This document shows positions 1 to 6,613 of a stretch of DNA of 9,702 nucleotides, piece by piece. Within the stretch, counting starts at the first letter, position 1. Each line of letters starts with the position of its first letter. The DNA comes from Bacillota bacterium. GTDB taxonomy: Bacteria > Bacillota > Clostridia > Acetivibrionales > DSM-1351. The notes under the pieces are model-generated. The model did no database searches, was not told the DNA's origin, and saw only the letters and a list, made by a program, of their open reading frames with translations. Made by a program: the position numbers and the translations under genes. The stretch lies in contig JAEYNI010000056.1 in NCBI GenBank assembly GCA_023412635.1, positions 1 to 9,702 on the forward strand, written 5' to 3'.

Positions 1-117
1 TGTTCCCGGTCTAAAGGTGGTAGTTCCGTCGTAGGGAGCTCCGAAAATCACAATGTCAGCAGTTGAAAAGTCACTGTCACAGCCGAGAAATTTGGTGGAT
101 AAAATATTGTTGTTCAT
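1..117 (-). CDS. speB: Agmatinase/arginase-family ureohydrolase, N-terminal fragment
   Basis: Only the first 39 codons are present; the gene runs off the left edge. Read on the reverse strand it begins MNNNILSTKFLGCDSDF and contains FGAPYDGTTTFRPGT, the N-terminal signature of bacterial agmatinases (arginase superfamily). These enzymes hydrolyse agmatine to putrescine and urea in the cytoplasm, in polyamine synthesis. The Mn-binding His/Asp residues lie further on and cannot be checked. The start is ATG at 117-115, preceded by a G-rich AGGCGGGG about 10 bases upstream. The gene is divergent from the TIM-barrel gene at 353, and the 235 bases between them probably hold promoters for both. Arginase or formiminoglutamase cannot be fully excluded from 39 residues, but the GTTTFRPGT stretch favours agmatinase. 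Confidence 0.85.
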   Translation of the reverse strand, partial: MNNNILSTKFLGCDSDFSTADIVIFGAPYDGTTTFRPGT

Positions 118-147
118 TTTGTCAAAACCCCGCCTTCTATATACGAT

Positions 148-176
148 TTGAATGAATTATATTTTACCATTATAAT
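148..176 (+). promoter_or_regulatory. Candidate promoter for the TIM-barrel gene
   Basis: TTGAAT (148-153), a 17-base spacer and a perfect TATAAT (171-176) match sigma-A spacing. It would start transcripts near 183, leaving about 170 nt before the ATG at 353. It lies inside the speB leader region, so the two divergent promoters would overlap face to face. Confidence 0.4.
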
Positions 177-222
177 TCCAAAATACAATAGCTATTATTT
201 CTGTACGTTCCAAGAAAAATTT

Positions 223-251
223 AGTATACTATAGTTTAAAGATACTGAAAA
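223..251 (-). promoter_or_regulatory. Candidate promoter for speB
   Basis: On the reverse strand a TTTTCA (251-246) lies 17 bases from TATACT (228-223). Each box is a partial match to the sigma-A consensus (4/6 and 5/6). Transcription would start near 216 and give a leader of about 100 nt. The region is AT-rich, so chance matches are likely. Confidence 0.35.
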
Positions 252-262
252 TACATTTAAAG
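235..262. repeat. Tandem TTTAAAG repeat between divergent promoters
   Basis: TTTAAAG occurs at 235-241 and again at 256-262, exactly 21 bases apart (two helical turns). Each copy is followed within a few bases by a TAC (GATAC in the first, TATAC in the second). An eight-base palindrome AGTATACT sits at 223-230 and a second GTATAC at 262-267. The arrangement could be an operator serving speB or the TIM-barrel gene, but it is AT-rich and may be chance. Confidence 0.25.
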
Positions 263-352
263 TATACAACCCGTTTTAATAGGTTAACCTAGAAAGAGTT
301 GGGATTTATTTCTAAGACCAATGCTGATATTATAGCAGTATAAGGAGGAGTT

Positions 353-1015
353 ATGACATTTGTACCTGAAATAGAAGGAACTCTTCGAAAACATATGGTT
401 AAGATACCTGAGGTAATGAACCGCGCCAGCGGTATAAATATCTTCGGGAAGAATATCAAATCGCTTATGTTTACTACCGATGTTGCAATTATCAAGAACT
501 GTAATGCAAACGCAGTAATGGCAGTATACCCATTTACACCTCAGCCCATAATCACCCATTCTATAATTAATGCTTCTGATATACCGGTCTTTTGTGGAGT
601 GGGAGGGGGGACGACCACCGGAAAGCGTGTTATAAATATAGCAATGGATGCAGAATTTCAAGGGGCAATAGGTGTGGTTGTGAATGCACCAACCAAAAAT
701 GATCTAATTAAAGCATTGCATGCTAAAATAGATATTCCGATAGTTGTAACTGTGACCTCGATAAATACTGATATCCAGGCAAGATTGGATGCAGGTGCTC
801 AAATTTTGAATGTCTCCTGTGCATCAAAAACACCTGAGATTGTTAGAGAAATACGTAAGAATTTCCCGTTTGTTCCGTTAATTGCAACGGGAGGGCCTAC
901 CAATGATAGTATTTTGGAGACTATAGAGGCTGGAGCAAATACAATTACATATACTCCGCCCACAAGTGCAGAATTATTTAAACAGTTAATGAACAAATAC
1001 AGAGAAGAAATTTAA
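353..1015 (+). CDS. Uncharacterised TIM-barrel protein (KDPG-aldolase/ThiE-like fold)
   Basis: A 220-residue soluble protein with no signal peptide. The start ATG has a strong AAGGAGGAG just upstream. The sequence alternates short hydrophobic strands and helices as in a (beta/alpha)8 barrel: AVMAVYPF near 54-61, IPVFCGVGGGTTTG at 77-90, GAIGVVVNAPT at 104-113, IPIVVTVTS at 128-136, AGAQILNVSCAS at 147-158. Near the C-terminus, LIATGGPTNDSILETIEAGA (176-195) resembles the strand-7/8 phosphate-binding segment of KDPG aldolase, ThiE and related enzymes (GG followed by an N/D and an AGA). I therefore expect a phosphorylated small-molecule ligand, but no catalytic residue set is recognisable and I assign no reaction. 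Homologues in clostridia tend to carry vague names such as hydrolase. A HAD phosphatase follows after 61 bases, probably in the same transcript. Confidence 0.88.
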   Translation: MTFVPEIEGTLRKHMVKIPEVMNRASGINIFGKNIKSLMFTTDVAIIKNCNANAVMAVYPFTPQPIITHSIINASDIPVFCGVGGGTTTGKRVINIAMDAEFQGAIGVVVNAPTKNDLIKALHAKIDIPIVVTVTSINTDIQARLDAGAQILNVSCASKTPEIVREIRKNFPFVPLIATGGPTNDSILETIEAGANTITYTPPTSAELFKQLMNKYREEI

Positions 1016-1076
1016 AATACCTTTTGGGATTTCTTAAAATAGATTTATAAAGATCTAAGGATAAATTGGGGGATAC

Positions 1077-1709
1077 ATGATTAAACATATTATCTTTGAC
1101 CTGGACGGGACACTGGTCGATTCATTACCGACATTCATAAAGTTAGGTAATGAGATGGCTGAGAAATACGGATTTCAGCCTGTTAGTCAGGAAGGAATCA
1201 AGGAATTGCTAAAACTTCCCATGAGAAGACGGCTGAAAGAACTGAAGATACCGGTTTTCAGACTACCAAAAATGGGTGTGGAACTGTTGAATAGTTATCA
1301 CTCCTACGCAGAAGAAGTCAGCCCCGTCGAAGGTATAGAAGAAATGCTTGAAAAGCTTCATAAAGACGGATACGTCCTTAGTATTGTTTCGTCGAACTCT
1401 GTTCAAAATATTAAAGCCTTTCTGAAGTCTAACGATTTGAACATGTTTGATAATATTGAATCCTCAAAAGGGCTGTTTGCAAAACATGTAACAATAGGTA
1501 GACTAGTTTCAAAGCTTAGTATTGAAAAAAGCGAGGTAATATACGTCGGAGATGAACAACGGGACATTGAAGCCTGCCAAAAAATTGGTATTAAAGTGAT
1601 TTCAGTATTATGGGGCTTTGATTCGCTTGAATTACTACAAAATGCAGAACCTGACTATATAGTCTCAAGACCTGATGAAATAGTTGAAATAGTAACAGCT
1701 ATAAAATAG
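1077..1709 (+). CDS. HAD-superfamily phosphatase (phosphoglycolate phosphatase-like)
   Basis: A 210-residue cytoplasmic HAD subfamily IA hydrolase. Motif I is FDLDGTLVDS with nucleophile Asp8 and acid/base Asp10; motif II is the Ser/Asn stretch VSSNS at 104-108; the motif III lysine is probably Lys136 (LFAKH); motif IV is GDEQRD with Asp159 and Asp163, completing the Mg site. A helical cap (about residues 15-80) lies between motifs I and II, as in Gph-like enzymes that dephosphorylate 2-phosphoglycolate, sugar phosphates or nucleotides. The exact substrate cannot be read from sequence. The start ATG is preceded by GGGGGA four bases away, a less typical ribosome binding site than its neighbours have. 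The length is normal for the family. It lies 61 bases after the TIM-barrel gene with no terminator visible between them, so co-expression is likely. Confidence 0.92.
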   Translation: MIKHIIFDLDGTLVDSLPTFIKLGNEMAEKYGFQPVSQEGIKELLKLPMRRRLKELKIPVFRLPKMGVELLNSYHSYAEEVSPVEGIEEMLEKLHKDGYVLSIVSSNSVQNIKAFLKSNDLNMFDNIESSKGLFAKHVTIGRLVSKLSIEKSEVIYVGDEQRDIEACQKIGIKVISVLWGFDSLELLQNAEPDYIVSRPDEIVEIVTAIK

Positions 1710-1787
1710 GGAACAGGATTTATTGATTTAAATTCAGATTTAATCAAAGTACTCAATATGACTCATGGATGAAAATTGGAGGAAAGA

Positions 1788-2651
1788 ATGTTATTAGCAG
1801 ATGAATGGAAAGATTATGAGCTTTTAGAAACAGGTGATGGAGAAAAGCTTGAAAGATGGGGAGACATAATATTGAGAAGACCCGATCCCCAAATAATTTG
1901 GCCAGTAAAAAATAAAAAAGTGTGGGAGCGTGCAGATGCTCATTATCATAGAAGTCAAAGCGGCGGCGGTCAATGGGAATTCAAAAAGAAAGTTCCAAAG
2001 AGATGGACGATTGGTTTTGAAAAATTAAAATTCTATATTGAACCCACCGGGTTTAAGCACACGGGTCTTTTCCCGGAACAGGCAGTAAATTGGAAATGGA
2101 TGATTAATAATATTCAAAAGGCCAAAAGACCTATTAGAGTTCTGAATCTGTTTGCATATACCGGAGGCGCTACTGTAGCTGCAGCGTATGCAGGTGCAGA
2201 GGTTTGTCATGTGGATGCTGCAAAAGGGATGGTTAATTGGGCCAAGGAAAATATTGCCTTGTCAGGGTTAGCGGATAGACCTGTCAGATTTATTACAGAT
2301 GATTGTATGAAATTTGTCCAGAGGGAAATAAGACGAGGAAAGAAGTATGATGGAGTTATAATGGATCCACCATCATATGGCAGAGGTCCTAATGGGGAAA
2401 TATGGAAAATTGAAGATTCTCTGTATGATTTTGTTGATCAATGCATGGGTCTTTTATCCGATAACCCACTTTTCTTCCTTATTAATTCTTATACTACCGG
2501 CTTCTCTCCAACAGTTTTAAGTAATATTCTGAAGCAAACCATCGGAAGTAGGTATAAAGGCATTTATAGCTGCGGCGAGGTAGGCTTGCCGGTAAGTCAA
2601 TCAGGAATGATACTTCCATGTGGTATATATGGAAGGTGGGAAAATCCTTGA
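1788..2651 (+). CDS. Class I SAM-dependent methyltransferase, RlmI-like (COG1092)
   Basis: A 287-residue methyltransferase of the group related to the 23S rRNA m5C1962 enzyme RlmI. I chose ATG 1788 because GGAGG at 1778-1782 is spaced correctly for it; the in-frame TTG at 1776 would overlap that site. A clostridial-type N-terminal segment (YELLETGDGEKLERWGD) precedes the Rossmann domain. SAM motif I is VLNLFAYTGGA (about 118-128), motif II is the acidic VDAAK (about 142-146), and the catalytic loop is MDPPSYGRGP (about 192-201). The protein lacks the N-terminal PUA domain of E. coli RlmI, and I see no Pro-Cys nucleophile pair like that of classical m5C enzymes at this loop. The substrate is inferred to be rRNA, but the position is unknown. 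Its stop codon overlaps the start of the pseudouridine synthase gene, which fits an RNA-modification operon. Confidence 0.9.
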   Translation: MLLADEWKDYELLETGDGEKLERWGDIILRRPDPQIIWPVKNKKVWERADAHYHRSQSGGGQWEFKKKVPKRWTIGFEKLKFYIEPTGFKHTGLFPEQAVNWKWMINNIQKAKRPIRVLNLFAYTGGATVAAAYAGAEVCHVDAAKGMVNWAKENIALSGLADRPVRFITDDCMKFVQREIRRGKKYDGVIMDPPSYGRGPNGEIWKIEDSLYDFVDQCMGLLSDNPLFFLINSYTTGFSPTVLSNILKQTIGSRYKGIYSCGEVGLPVSQSGMILPCGIYGRWENP

Positions 2652-3325
2652 CACCTAAAATAATATATGAAGACAACCATTTACTTATAGTTGAAAAACC
2701 GGTTAATATTCCGGTGCAGGCAGATAATACAAAGGATTTGGATTTACTTTCAATATTAAAGCAATATATTAAGGAAGAGTACGGTAAACCCGGAGAGGTA
2801 TTCCTTGGGCTTGTTCATCGATTGGATAGGCCTGTAGGAGGGATAATGGTGTTTGCCAGAACCTCAAAAGCAGCTTCCAGATTGTCAGACCAGATCAGAA
2901 ATAGAACCTTTAAAAAGACTTATCTGGCAGTGGTCAGAGGAGTGCCCGATAAACGAAAAGATACTTTGATAGATTTCCTTTTAAAAAATGAAGCAACAAA
3001 TATGGTTTCAGTTGTAAAGCAAGGAACAAAAGAAGCAAAGGAGGCCGTCCTTGATTATGAAGTACTCGGGACTGAGGGGGGACTAAGCCTCTTGAAAATA
3101 AGACTACATACCGGAAGACCCCATCAGATTAGAGTACAGCTTTCCCATGCGGGATACACACTTTATGGGGATCAGCGCTATGGCCCAAACGTAAATAAAC
3201 CCGGGCAGCAAATTGCACTGTGGGCCTATGAGGTTACTTTTGAACATCCGACTAAAAAGGAAATGCTGACTTTTTGCTGTAATACTCCTAAAACAAAACC
3301 ATGGCTGAATTTCGAAACAAATTGA
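2648..3325 (+). CDS. RluA-family RNA pseudouridine synthase
   Basis: Isomerises uridine to pseudouridine in rRNA or tRNA. The signature GLVHRLDRPVGG holds the catalytic Asp (residue 60 counting from the TTG start). The conserved Tyr lies in TYLAVVRG (about 91-98) and the third family motif is GRPHQIRVQL (about 156-165). There is no S4 RNA-binding domain; the protein begins directly with the catalytic fold, as in RluA and TruC types. Two starts are possible. ATG 2618 lies within the upstream gene and would add ten residues (MWYIWKVGKS) not typical of the family. TTG 2648 has AAGGTGGG at 2633-2640 and overlaps the upstream TGA as TTGA, so I prefer it (225 residues). This overlap suggests translational coupling to the RlmI-like methyltransferase. 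The modified base cannot be deduced. Confidence 0.93.
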   Translation: MTPKIIYEDNHLLIVEKPVNIPVQADNTKDLDLLSILKQYIKEEYGKPGEVFLGLVHRLDRPVGGIMVFARTSKAASRLSDQIRNRTFKKTYLAVVRGVPDKRKDTLIDFLLKNEATNMVSVVKQGTKEAKEAVLDYEVLGTEGGLSLLKIRLHTGRPHQIRVQLSHAGYTLYGDQRYGPNVNKPGQQIALWAYEVTFEHPTKKEMLTFCCNTPKTKPWLNFETN

Positions 3326-3346
3326 TTCATTATAATAACAAATGTA

Positions 3347-3355
3347 TGATATAAT
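3347..3355 (+). promoter_or_regulatory. Extended -10 promoter for the small-protein/yitT pair
   Basis: TGATATAAT is a perfect extended -10 element (TG, one base, TATAAT). No good -35 is at 16-18 bases; a TTGATT at 3322-3327 is 22 bases away. Transcription would begin near 3362, about 30 bases before the ATG at 3392, which makes this gene pair a unit separate from the pseudouridine synthase. Confidence 0.5.
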
Positions 3356-3391
3356 TATTCTGTACTCAATTTTTTCTGAAAGGAGGCTTAA

Positions 3392-3769
3392 ATGTCCAAA
3401 AGAAAGTATATTGTCAGTATACTAATAATTTTAACTTTATTGTTTGAGACACAATTTATATGTATTAACTATAATATTTTCTCGAAAAATAATCATAAGA
3501 ATAACTATGCTCTGAATAAAAAAATCTCTCTTACTAATAAAGCAGTTGTTTTCTCCAGAGATAAACTGAAAAACTGCATATCAGTTCGAGTAAAACAAAC
3601 TTATCCAAATCAAAACAATACAAATTGTGTAGATTTTCATAAAAGAGGTTTTTCTAGTTTTGATAAACTTATTGATTATCGGGAACATATCAGACAATCT
3701 ATTCCTCATTATTTTAATGGAAGTAATTATAAGATAGATACCTCGGCTTTTTATACTATATCTATATAA
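3392..3769 (+). CDS. Small exported or membrane-anchored protein of unknown function
   Basis: I do not recognise this 125-residue protein. It has a very strong ribosome binding site (AAAGGAGG ending five bases before ATG). Residues 1-5 are basic (MSKRK) and about 6-23 are hydrophobic (IVSILIILTLLF), like a signal peptide or single N-terminal anchor. No lipobox precedes Cys24. The remainder is polar and basic, rich in Asn, Lys, Ser and Tyr, with two more cysteines at 62 and 79 that could pair outside the cell, and no catalytic motif. Several aromatics cluster near the C-terminus (HYFNGSNYKID, FYTISI). It ends 15 bases before the yitT gene, which has its own ribosome binding site, so the two are very probably co-transcribed; a role linked to that membrane protein is a guess. 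It is even more AT-rich than its neighbours. Confidence 0.75.
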   Translation: MSKRKYIVSILIILTLLFETQFICINYNIFSKNNHKNNYALNKKISLTNKAVVFSRDKLKNCISVRVKQTYPNQNNTNCVDFHKRGFSSFDKLIDYREHIRQSIPHYFNGSNYKIDTSAFYTISI

Positions 3770-3784
3770 TAGCGAGGTGGAATT

Positions 3785-4645
3785 ATGACAACTAGAAAGA
3801 ACCAGATAAAGAGAGAAGTAATTAGATATGTATTTCTTTTTTTAGGGTCAATATTAGCTGCTACAGGTTTGGAAATTTTCCTGATTCCTAATAACATTAT
3901 TGATGGTGGAATAGTAGGTATATCAATAATTTCAAGTTATTTATCAAATATACCCCTGAGTGTTTTCATTTTTGTTTTAAATATACCGTTTTTATTTCTT
4001 GGATATAAGCAAATAGGTAAAACTTTTGTTTTTTCCTCGCTTTTTTCAATATTATCCTTATCTCTGTGGGTTCAGATACTTCACCCTATTCCAGGACTAA
4101 CAGACGATGTATTGTTGGCTACTGTTTTTGGAGGGATAATTCTGGGGATTGGAGTAGGAATAATTATAAGGTATGGAGGTTCTCTTGACGGAACTGAAAT
4201 GGTAGCAATAATAATAAATAAAAAGACTCCCTTTTCAGTAGGCGAGATAGTTATGTTTTTCAATATTTTTATATTGAGCAGTGCCGGTTTGGTGTTTGGC
4301 TGGGAGAGGGCAATGTACTCACTAATAGCTTATTTTATTGCTTATAAAGTTATTGATATTACAATTGAGGGACTTGATGAAGCTAAGGCTGCTTTTATAA
4401 TATCGGATAAAGCTGAAGAAATTGCAAATGCCATAACGGCCAGATTGGGTCGAGGAGTGACCTATATAGATGGTAAGGGTGGATTTTTAAAAAGCGATAA
4501 AAAAATTCTTTATTCAGTTGTAACAAGAATTGAGGTTGCCAAATTAAAATCAATAATATATGACAAGGACGAAAATGCGTTTGTAACAATAAACGACGTT
4601 TCGGATGTAATGGGTGGAAAACACAAAAAACGTGCTATTCACTAA
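3785..4645 (+). CDS. YitT-family membrane protein (DUF161 plus DUF2179)
   Basis: A 286-residue polytopic membrane protein of the YitT family, whose transported substrate or function is not established. Hydrophobic segments are visible around 13-33, 41-52, 57-74, 80-97, 108-128, 152-172 and 176-191. Family signatures are NIIDGGIVGIS (37-47) at the end of the first segment and RYGGSLDGTEMVAI (129-142) after the central one. The soluble C-terminal DUF2179 domain spans about 195-275 and includes GRGVTYIDGKGGF (222-234) and the usual I-D-x-K-D-x-x-A-F-V-type ending (IIYDKDENAFVTI), a fold related to PII-like ligand-binding domains. The ATG is preceded by AGGTGG. It is the downstream member of a pair with the small exported protein. 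The stop is followed at once by the terminator of the convergent gdhA gene. Confidence 0.93.
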   Translation: MTTRKNQIKREVIRYVFLFLGSILAATGLEIFLIPNNIIDGGIVGISIISSYLSNIPLSVFIFVLNIPFLFLGYKQIGKTFVFSSLFSILSLSLWVQILHPIPGLTDDVLLATVFGGIILGIGVGIIIRYGGSLDGTEMVAIIINKKTPFSVGEIVMFFNIFILSSAGLVFGWERAMYSLIAYFIAYKVIDITIEGLDEAKAAFIISDKAEEIANAITARLGRGVTYIDGKGGFLKSDKKILYSVVTRIEVAKLKSIIYDKDENAFVTINDVSDVMGGKHKKRAIH

Positions 4646-4652
4646 AAAGGAG

Positions 4653-4691
4653 AAAAAAACGCCAACACCACAATATAACGGTGTTGGCGTT
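4653..4691 (-). terminator. Rho-independent terminator of gdhA
   Basis: A perfect 12-bp inverted repeat, AACGCCAACACC (4658-4669) and GGTGTTGGCGTT (4680-4691), encloses a 10-base AT-rich loop. On the reverse strand it is followed by seven T residues (complement of the A run at 4653-4659), 20 bases past the gdhA stop. Read on the forward strand the hairpin is followed by TAAAAATATA and has no U-tract, so it should work poorly for yitT, although yitT transcripts must cross it. Confidence 0.93.
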
Positions 4692-4710
4692 AAAAATATA
4701 AGGGTGTTAC

Positions 4711-6048
4711 TTAGTACGCTACTCCATGAGCATACATTGCATTAGCAACTTTTAAGAAGCCTGCAATGTTAGCACCGGCTACGAGATTATCCTCCATGCC
4801 GTATTCCTTTGCTGCTGCACTTGCATTCTTAAAGATATTAACCATAATATCTTTAAGTTTAGCATCAACTTCCTCAAATGTCCAGGAATAACGCATACTG
4901 TTCTGGCTCATTTCGAGAGCTGATGTTGCAACTCCACCTGCGTTTGCAGCTTTAGCAGGTCCGTAAATGATTTTATTATTCAAATAAACATGAACAGCTT
5001 CTGGAGTTGATGGCATGTTAGCGCCTTCTCCAACTGCATAGCAACCATTCTTAACTAGTATTTCAGCTGATTTACCGTCAATTTCATTCTGAGTTGCACA
5101 TGGAAGTGCAATATCACATTTGATACTCCAGATACCCGAGCAGCCTTCAGTGTATACAGCGTTTGGATGAATCTTAACATATTCACTTATACGCTTTCTT
5201 TCAACTTCCTTAAGTTGTTTAACTGTATCGAGCTTGATTCCTTCAGGATCATAGATATAACCGTTTGAGTCACTTAAAGCTACTACTTTACCGCCCAGTT
5301 CATGAACTTTTTTAGTAGCATAAATAGCGACATTACCGGAACCTGAAACAACTACTGTGGTCCCTTTGAAGGACTTACCCTTTGCTTTTAACGCTTCTTC
5401 CATAAAGTAGCACAAGCCGTAACCAGTAGCTTCGGTTCTAACAAGGCTTCCGCCCCAATTGAGACCTTTTCCTGTTAAAACTCCGGTATATTCATTTCTG
5501 AGTCTCTTGTATTGACCATACATGAAGCCTATTTCTCTGGCACCGGTTCCGATGTCACCTGCTGGAACGTCTGTATCTGCACCAATATGCTTGGATAATT
5601 CCGTCATAAAGCTTTGGCAGAATCTCATAATTTCAAGATCTGATTTTCCCTTAGGGTCGAAATCGCTTCCGCCTTTACCTCCACCGATTGGAAGGCCAGT
5701 CAGAGAATTCTTAAATATTTGTTCAAATCCGAGGAATTTGAGGATACTTGCGTTAACTGAAGGATGCAATCTCAAGCCGCCCTTGTAAGGACCGATTGCA
5801 CTATTGAACTGAATTCTGAAACCACGGTTTACGTGTACATTACCATTATCATCAACCCAGGGTACTCTGAAGATAATTTGCCTTTCCGGTTCAACTATTC
5901 TATCAAATACTCCAGCTTTAACCCATTCCGGATGCTTTTCTGCAACAACCTCAAGTGATTCGAGTACTTCCTGAACAGCTTGATGAAACTCAGGTTCATT
6001 TGGATTTCTTTTAATAACCTGATCCATAATACCTTGTAAAATTTTCAT
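4711..6048 (-). CDS. gdhA: NADP-type glutamate dehydrogenase, hexameric family
   Basis: Interconverts 2-oxoglutarate plus ammonia and glutamate, linking carbon and nitrogen metabolism in the cytoplasm. Length is 445 residues with the ATG at 6048-6046, which has AGGAGGG seven bases upstream; an in-frame GTG at 6066 overlaps that site and is rejected. With this start the key residues fall at the Clostridium symbiosum numbers: Lys89 (GPYKGG), Lys113, catalytic Lys125 (PIGGGKGGSDFDP) and Asp165 (PAGDIGTG). The dinucleotide domain has VSGSGNVA and then ALSDSNG. The Ser-Asp-Ser after the second strand resembles the NADP-specific E. coli enzyme (SDSSG) rather than the NAD-specific C. symbiosum enzyme (LSGPDG), so I infer NADPH-dependent assimilation. 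C-terminal NAGGVATSALEMSQN belongs to the glutamate site. Monocistronic, with its own promoter, long leader and terminator. Confidence 0.97.
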   Translation of the reverse strand: MKILQGIMDQVIKRNPNEPEFHQAVQEVLESLEVVAEKHPEWVKAGVFDRIVEPERQIIFRVPWVDDNGNVHVNRGFRIQFNSAIGPYKGGLRLHPSVNASILKFLGFEQIFKNSLTGLPIGGGKGGSDFDPKGKSDLEIMRFCQSFMTELSKHIGADTDVPAGDIGTGAREIGFMYGQYKRLRNEYTGVLTGKGLNWGGSLVRTEATGYGLCYFMEEALKAKGKSFKGTTVVVSGSGNVAIYATKKVHELGGKVVALSDSNGYIYDPEGIKLDTVKQLKEVERKRISEYVKIHPNAVYTEGCSGIWSIKCDIALPCATQNEIDGKSAEILVKNGCYAVGEGANMPSTPEAVHVYLNNKIIYGPAKAANAGGVATSALEMSQNSMRYSWTFEEVDAKLKDIMVNIFKNASAAAKEYGMEDNLVAGANIAGFLKVANAMYAHGVAY

Positions 6049-6190
6049 TAAAAAACCCTCCTGCACAAATAATATTAAGCAATTATTATTATGGCGTAAG
6101 GGCGGTTTTTTATTAGCAACTAATAAAGCTCTATGTAAGAAAGAACTATTTTAGCATACCCCGTTGTACGCCAATATTTAAAAATTAATT
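6049..6190 (-). promoter_or_regulatory. Long 5' leader of gdhA with distant complementary segments
   Basis: The predicted gdhA leader contains GGCGTA (6172-6167) and, about 70 bases later, its complement TACGCC (6098-6093). Just inside these, CGGGG (near 6163-6159) can face CGCCC (near 6104-6100) across a small bulge, so the pair may close a larger structure. An AT-rich inverted stretch (AATAATAATT, then AATATTATT) lies between this and the ribosome binding site. I do not recognise a known riboswitch class, and there is no terminator-like U-tract in the sense direction. Confidence 0.3.
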
Positions 6191-6197
6191 CTAGTAA

Positions 6198-6226
6198 ATT
6201 ATACTATTGTTCTCAATAAAATGCAA
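6198..6226 (-). promoter_or_regulatory. Promoter of gdhA
   Basis: On the reverse strand TTGCAT (6226-6221) is 17 bases from a perfect TATAAT (6203-6198), close to the sigma-A consensus. The predicted start is near 6190, giving a leader of about 140 nt before the ATG. It is the best-matching promoter in the window. Confidence 0.7.
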
Positions 6227-6239
6227 GCAGAAAATATAT

Positions 6240-6512
6240 AACTTTCATTTATTAATAGCTGTTAGTTAATCTCGTTTGTGAAAATGTTCTTGAATACAAG
6301 TAAAATGACGTCTGTTAGGAATTTCGTATTTAAAAGCCGTTGTTTATATGTTGCACCAATTGAAGTTGATAATTGCAAGGCAATAAATTTTAGGATTCAT
6401 TTAAATTTACCATAAATAGTATTAAATGTTAGTCGCCATAAGGACTTTGCATATGTTCATCAAAATTTAGTATTCTATCTCCATTTTATTTTTTGTATAT
6501 TGGCAATTTTTA
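6240..6512. other. AT-rich intergenic stretch with no recognised feature
   Basis: Between the gdhA promoter and the promoter of the THUMP methyltransferase gene, this stretch holds only short AT-rich runs and a 43-codon open frame (6284-6415, forward) without a ribosome binding site or a recognisable product. I see no RNA gene, repeat family or terminator in it. Confidence 0.6.
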
Positions 6513-6541
6513 TTGTTATAACTTTTTTACAAGGTTATAAT
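6513..6541 (+). promoter_or_regulatory. Promoter of the THUMP methyltransferase gene
   Basis: TTGTTA (6513-6518), a 17-base spacer and a perfect TATAAT (6536-6541) give sigma-A spacing, with transcription starting near 6548 and a 66-nt leader. The sequence GTTATAA occurs at both the -35 (6515-6521) and the -10 (6534-6540) regions; the first copy is part of the palindrome GTTATAAC. Confidence 0.55.
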
Positions 6542-6613
6542 AGTAGTACTTATCCAAAAATAATTATATTAATACATGGCTGGATAATAACTATAGTATT
6601 GAAAGGCAAATAA

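Noticed and set aside
284..661. 125-codon reverse open frame antisense to the TIM-barrel gene
   Set aside because: Low-complexity Cys/Tyr/Ser-rich translation with no family features. The forward frame has a strong ribosome binding site and a coherent barrel pattern.
1723..1747. Imperfect AT-rich inverted repeat (TTGATTTAAAT / ATTTAATCAA) after the HAD gene as a terminator
   Set aside because: The stem is nearly all A-T with a bulge and is not followed by a T-run, so it is not a convincing terminator.
1776..1787. TTG 1776 as the start of the RlmI-like methyltransferase
   Set aside because: It overlaps the GGAGG that is correctly spaced for ATG 1788.
4658..4691. Convergent hairpin as a fully bidirectional terminator
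   Set aside because: The forward strand lacks a T-run after the stem; only the reverse (gdhA) direction has the U-tract.
5522..5958. Forward open frames antisense to gdhA
   Set aside because: They are shadows of the strongly conserved gdhA frame and have no plausible start signals or product.
6049..6066. GTG 6066 as the start of gdhA, adding six residues
   Set aside because: The added codons include the ribosome binding site itself, and the ATG start puts the active-site residues at the known clostridial numbers.
6284..6415. 43-codon forward open frame in the gdhA upstream region
   Set aside because: No ribosome binding site, no recognisable protein features, and open frames of this length are expected by chance in this AT-rich stretch.
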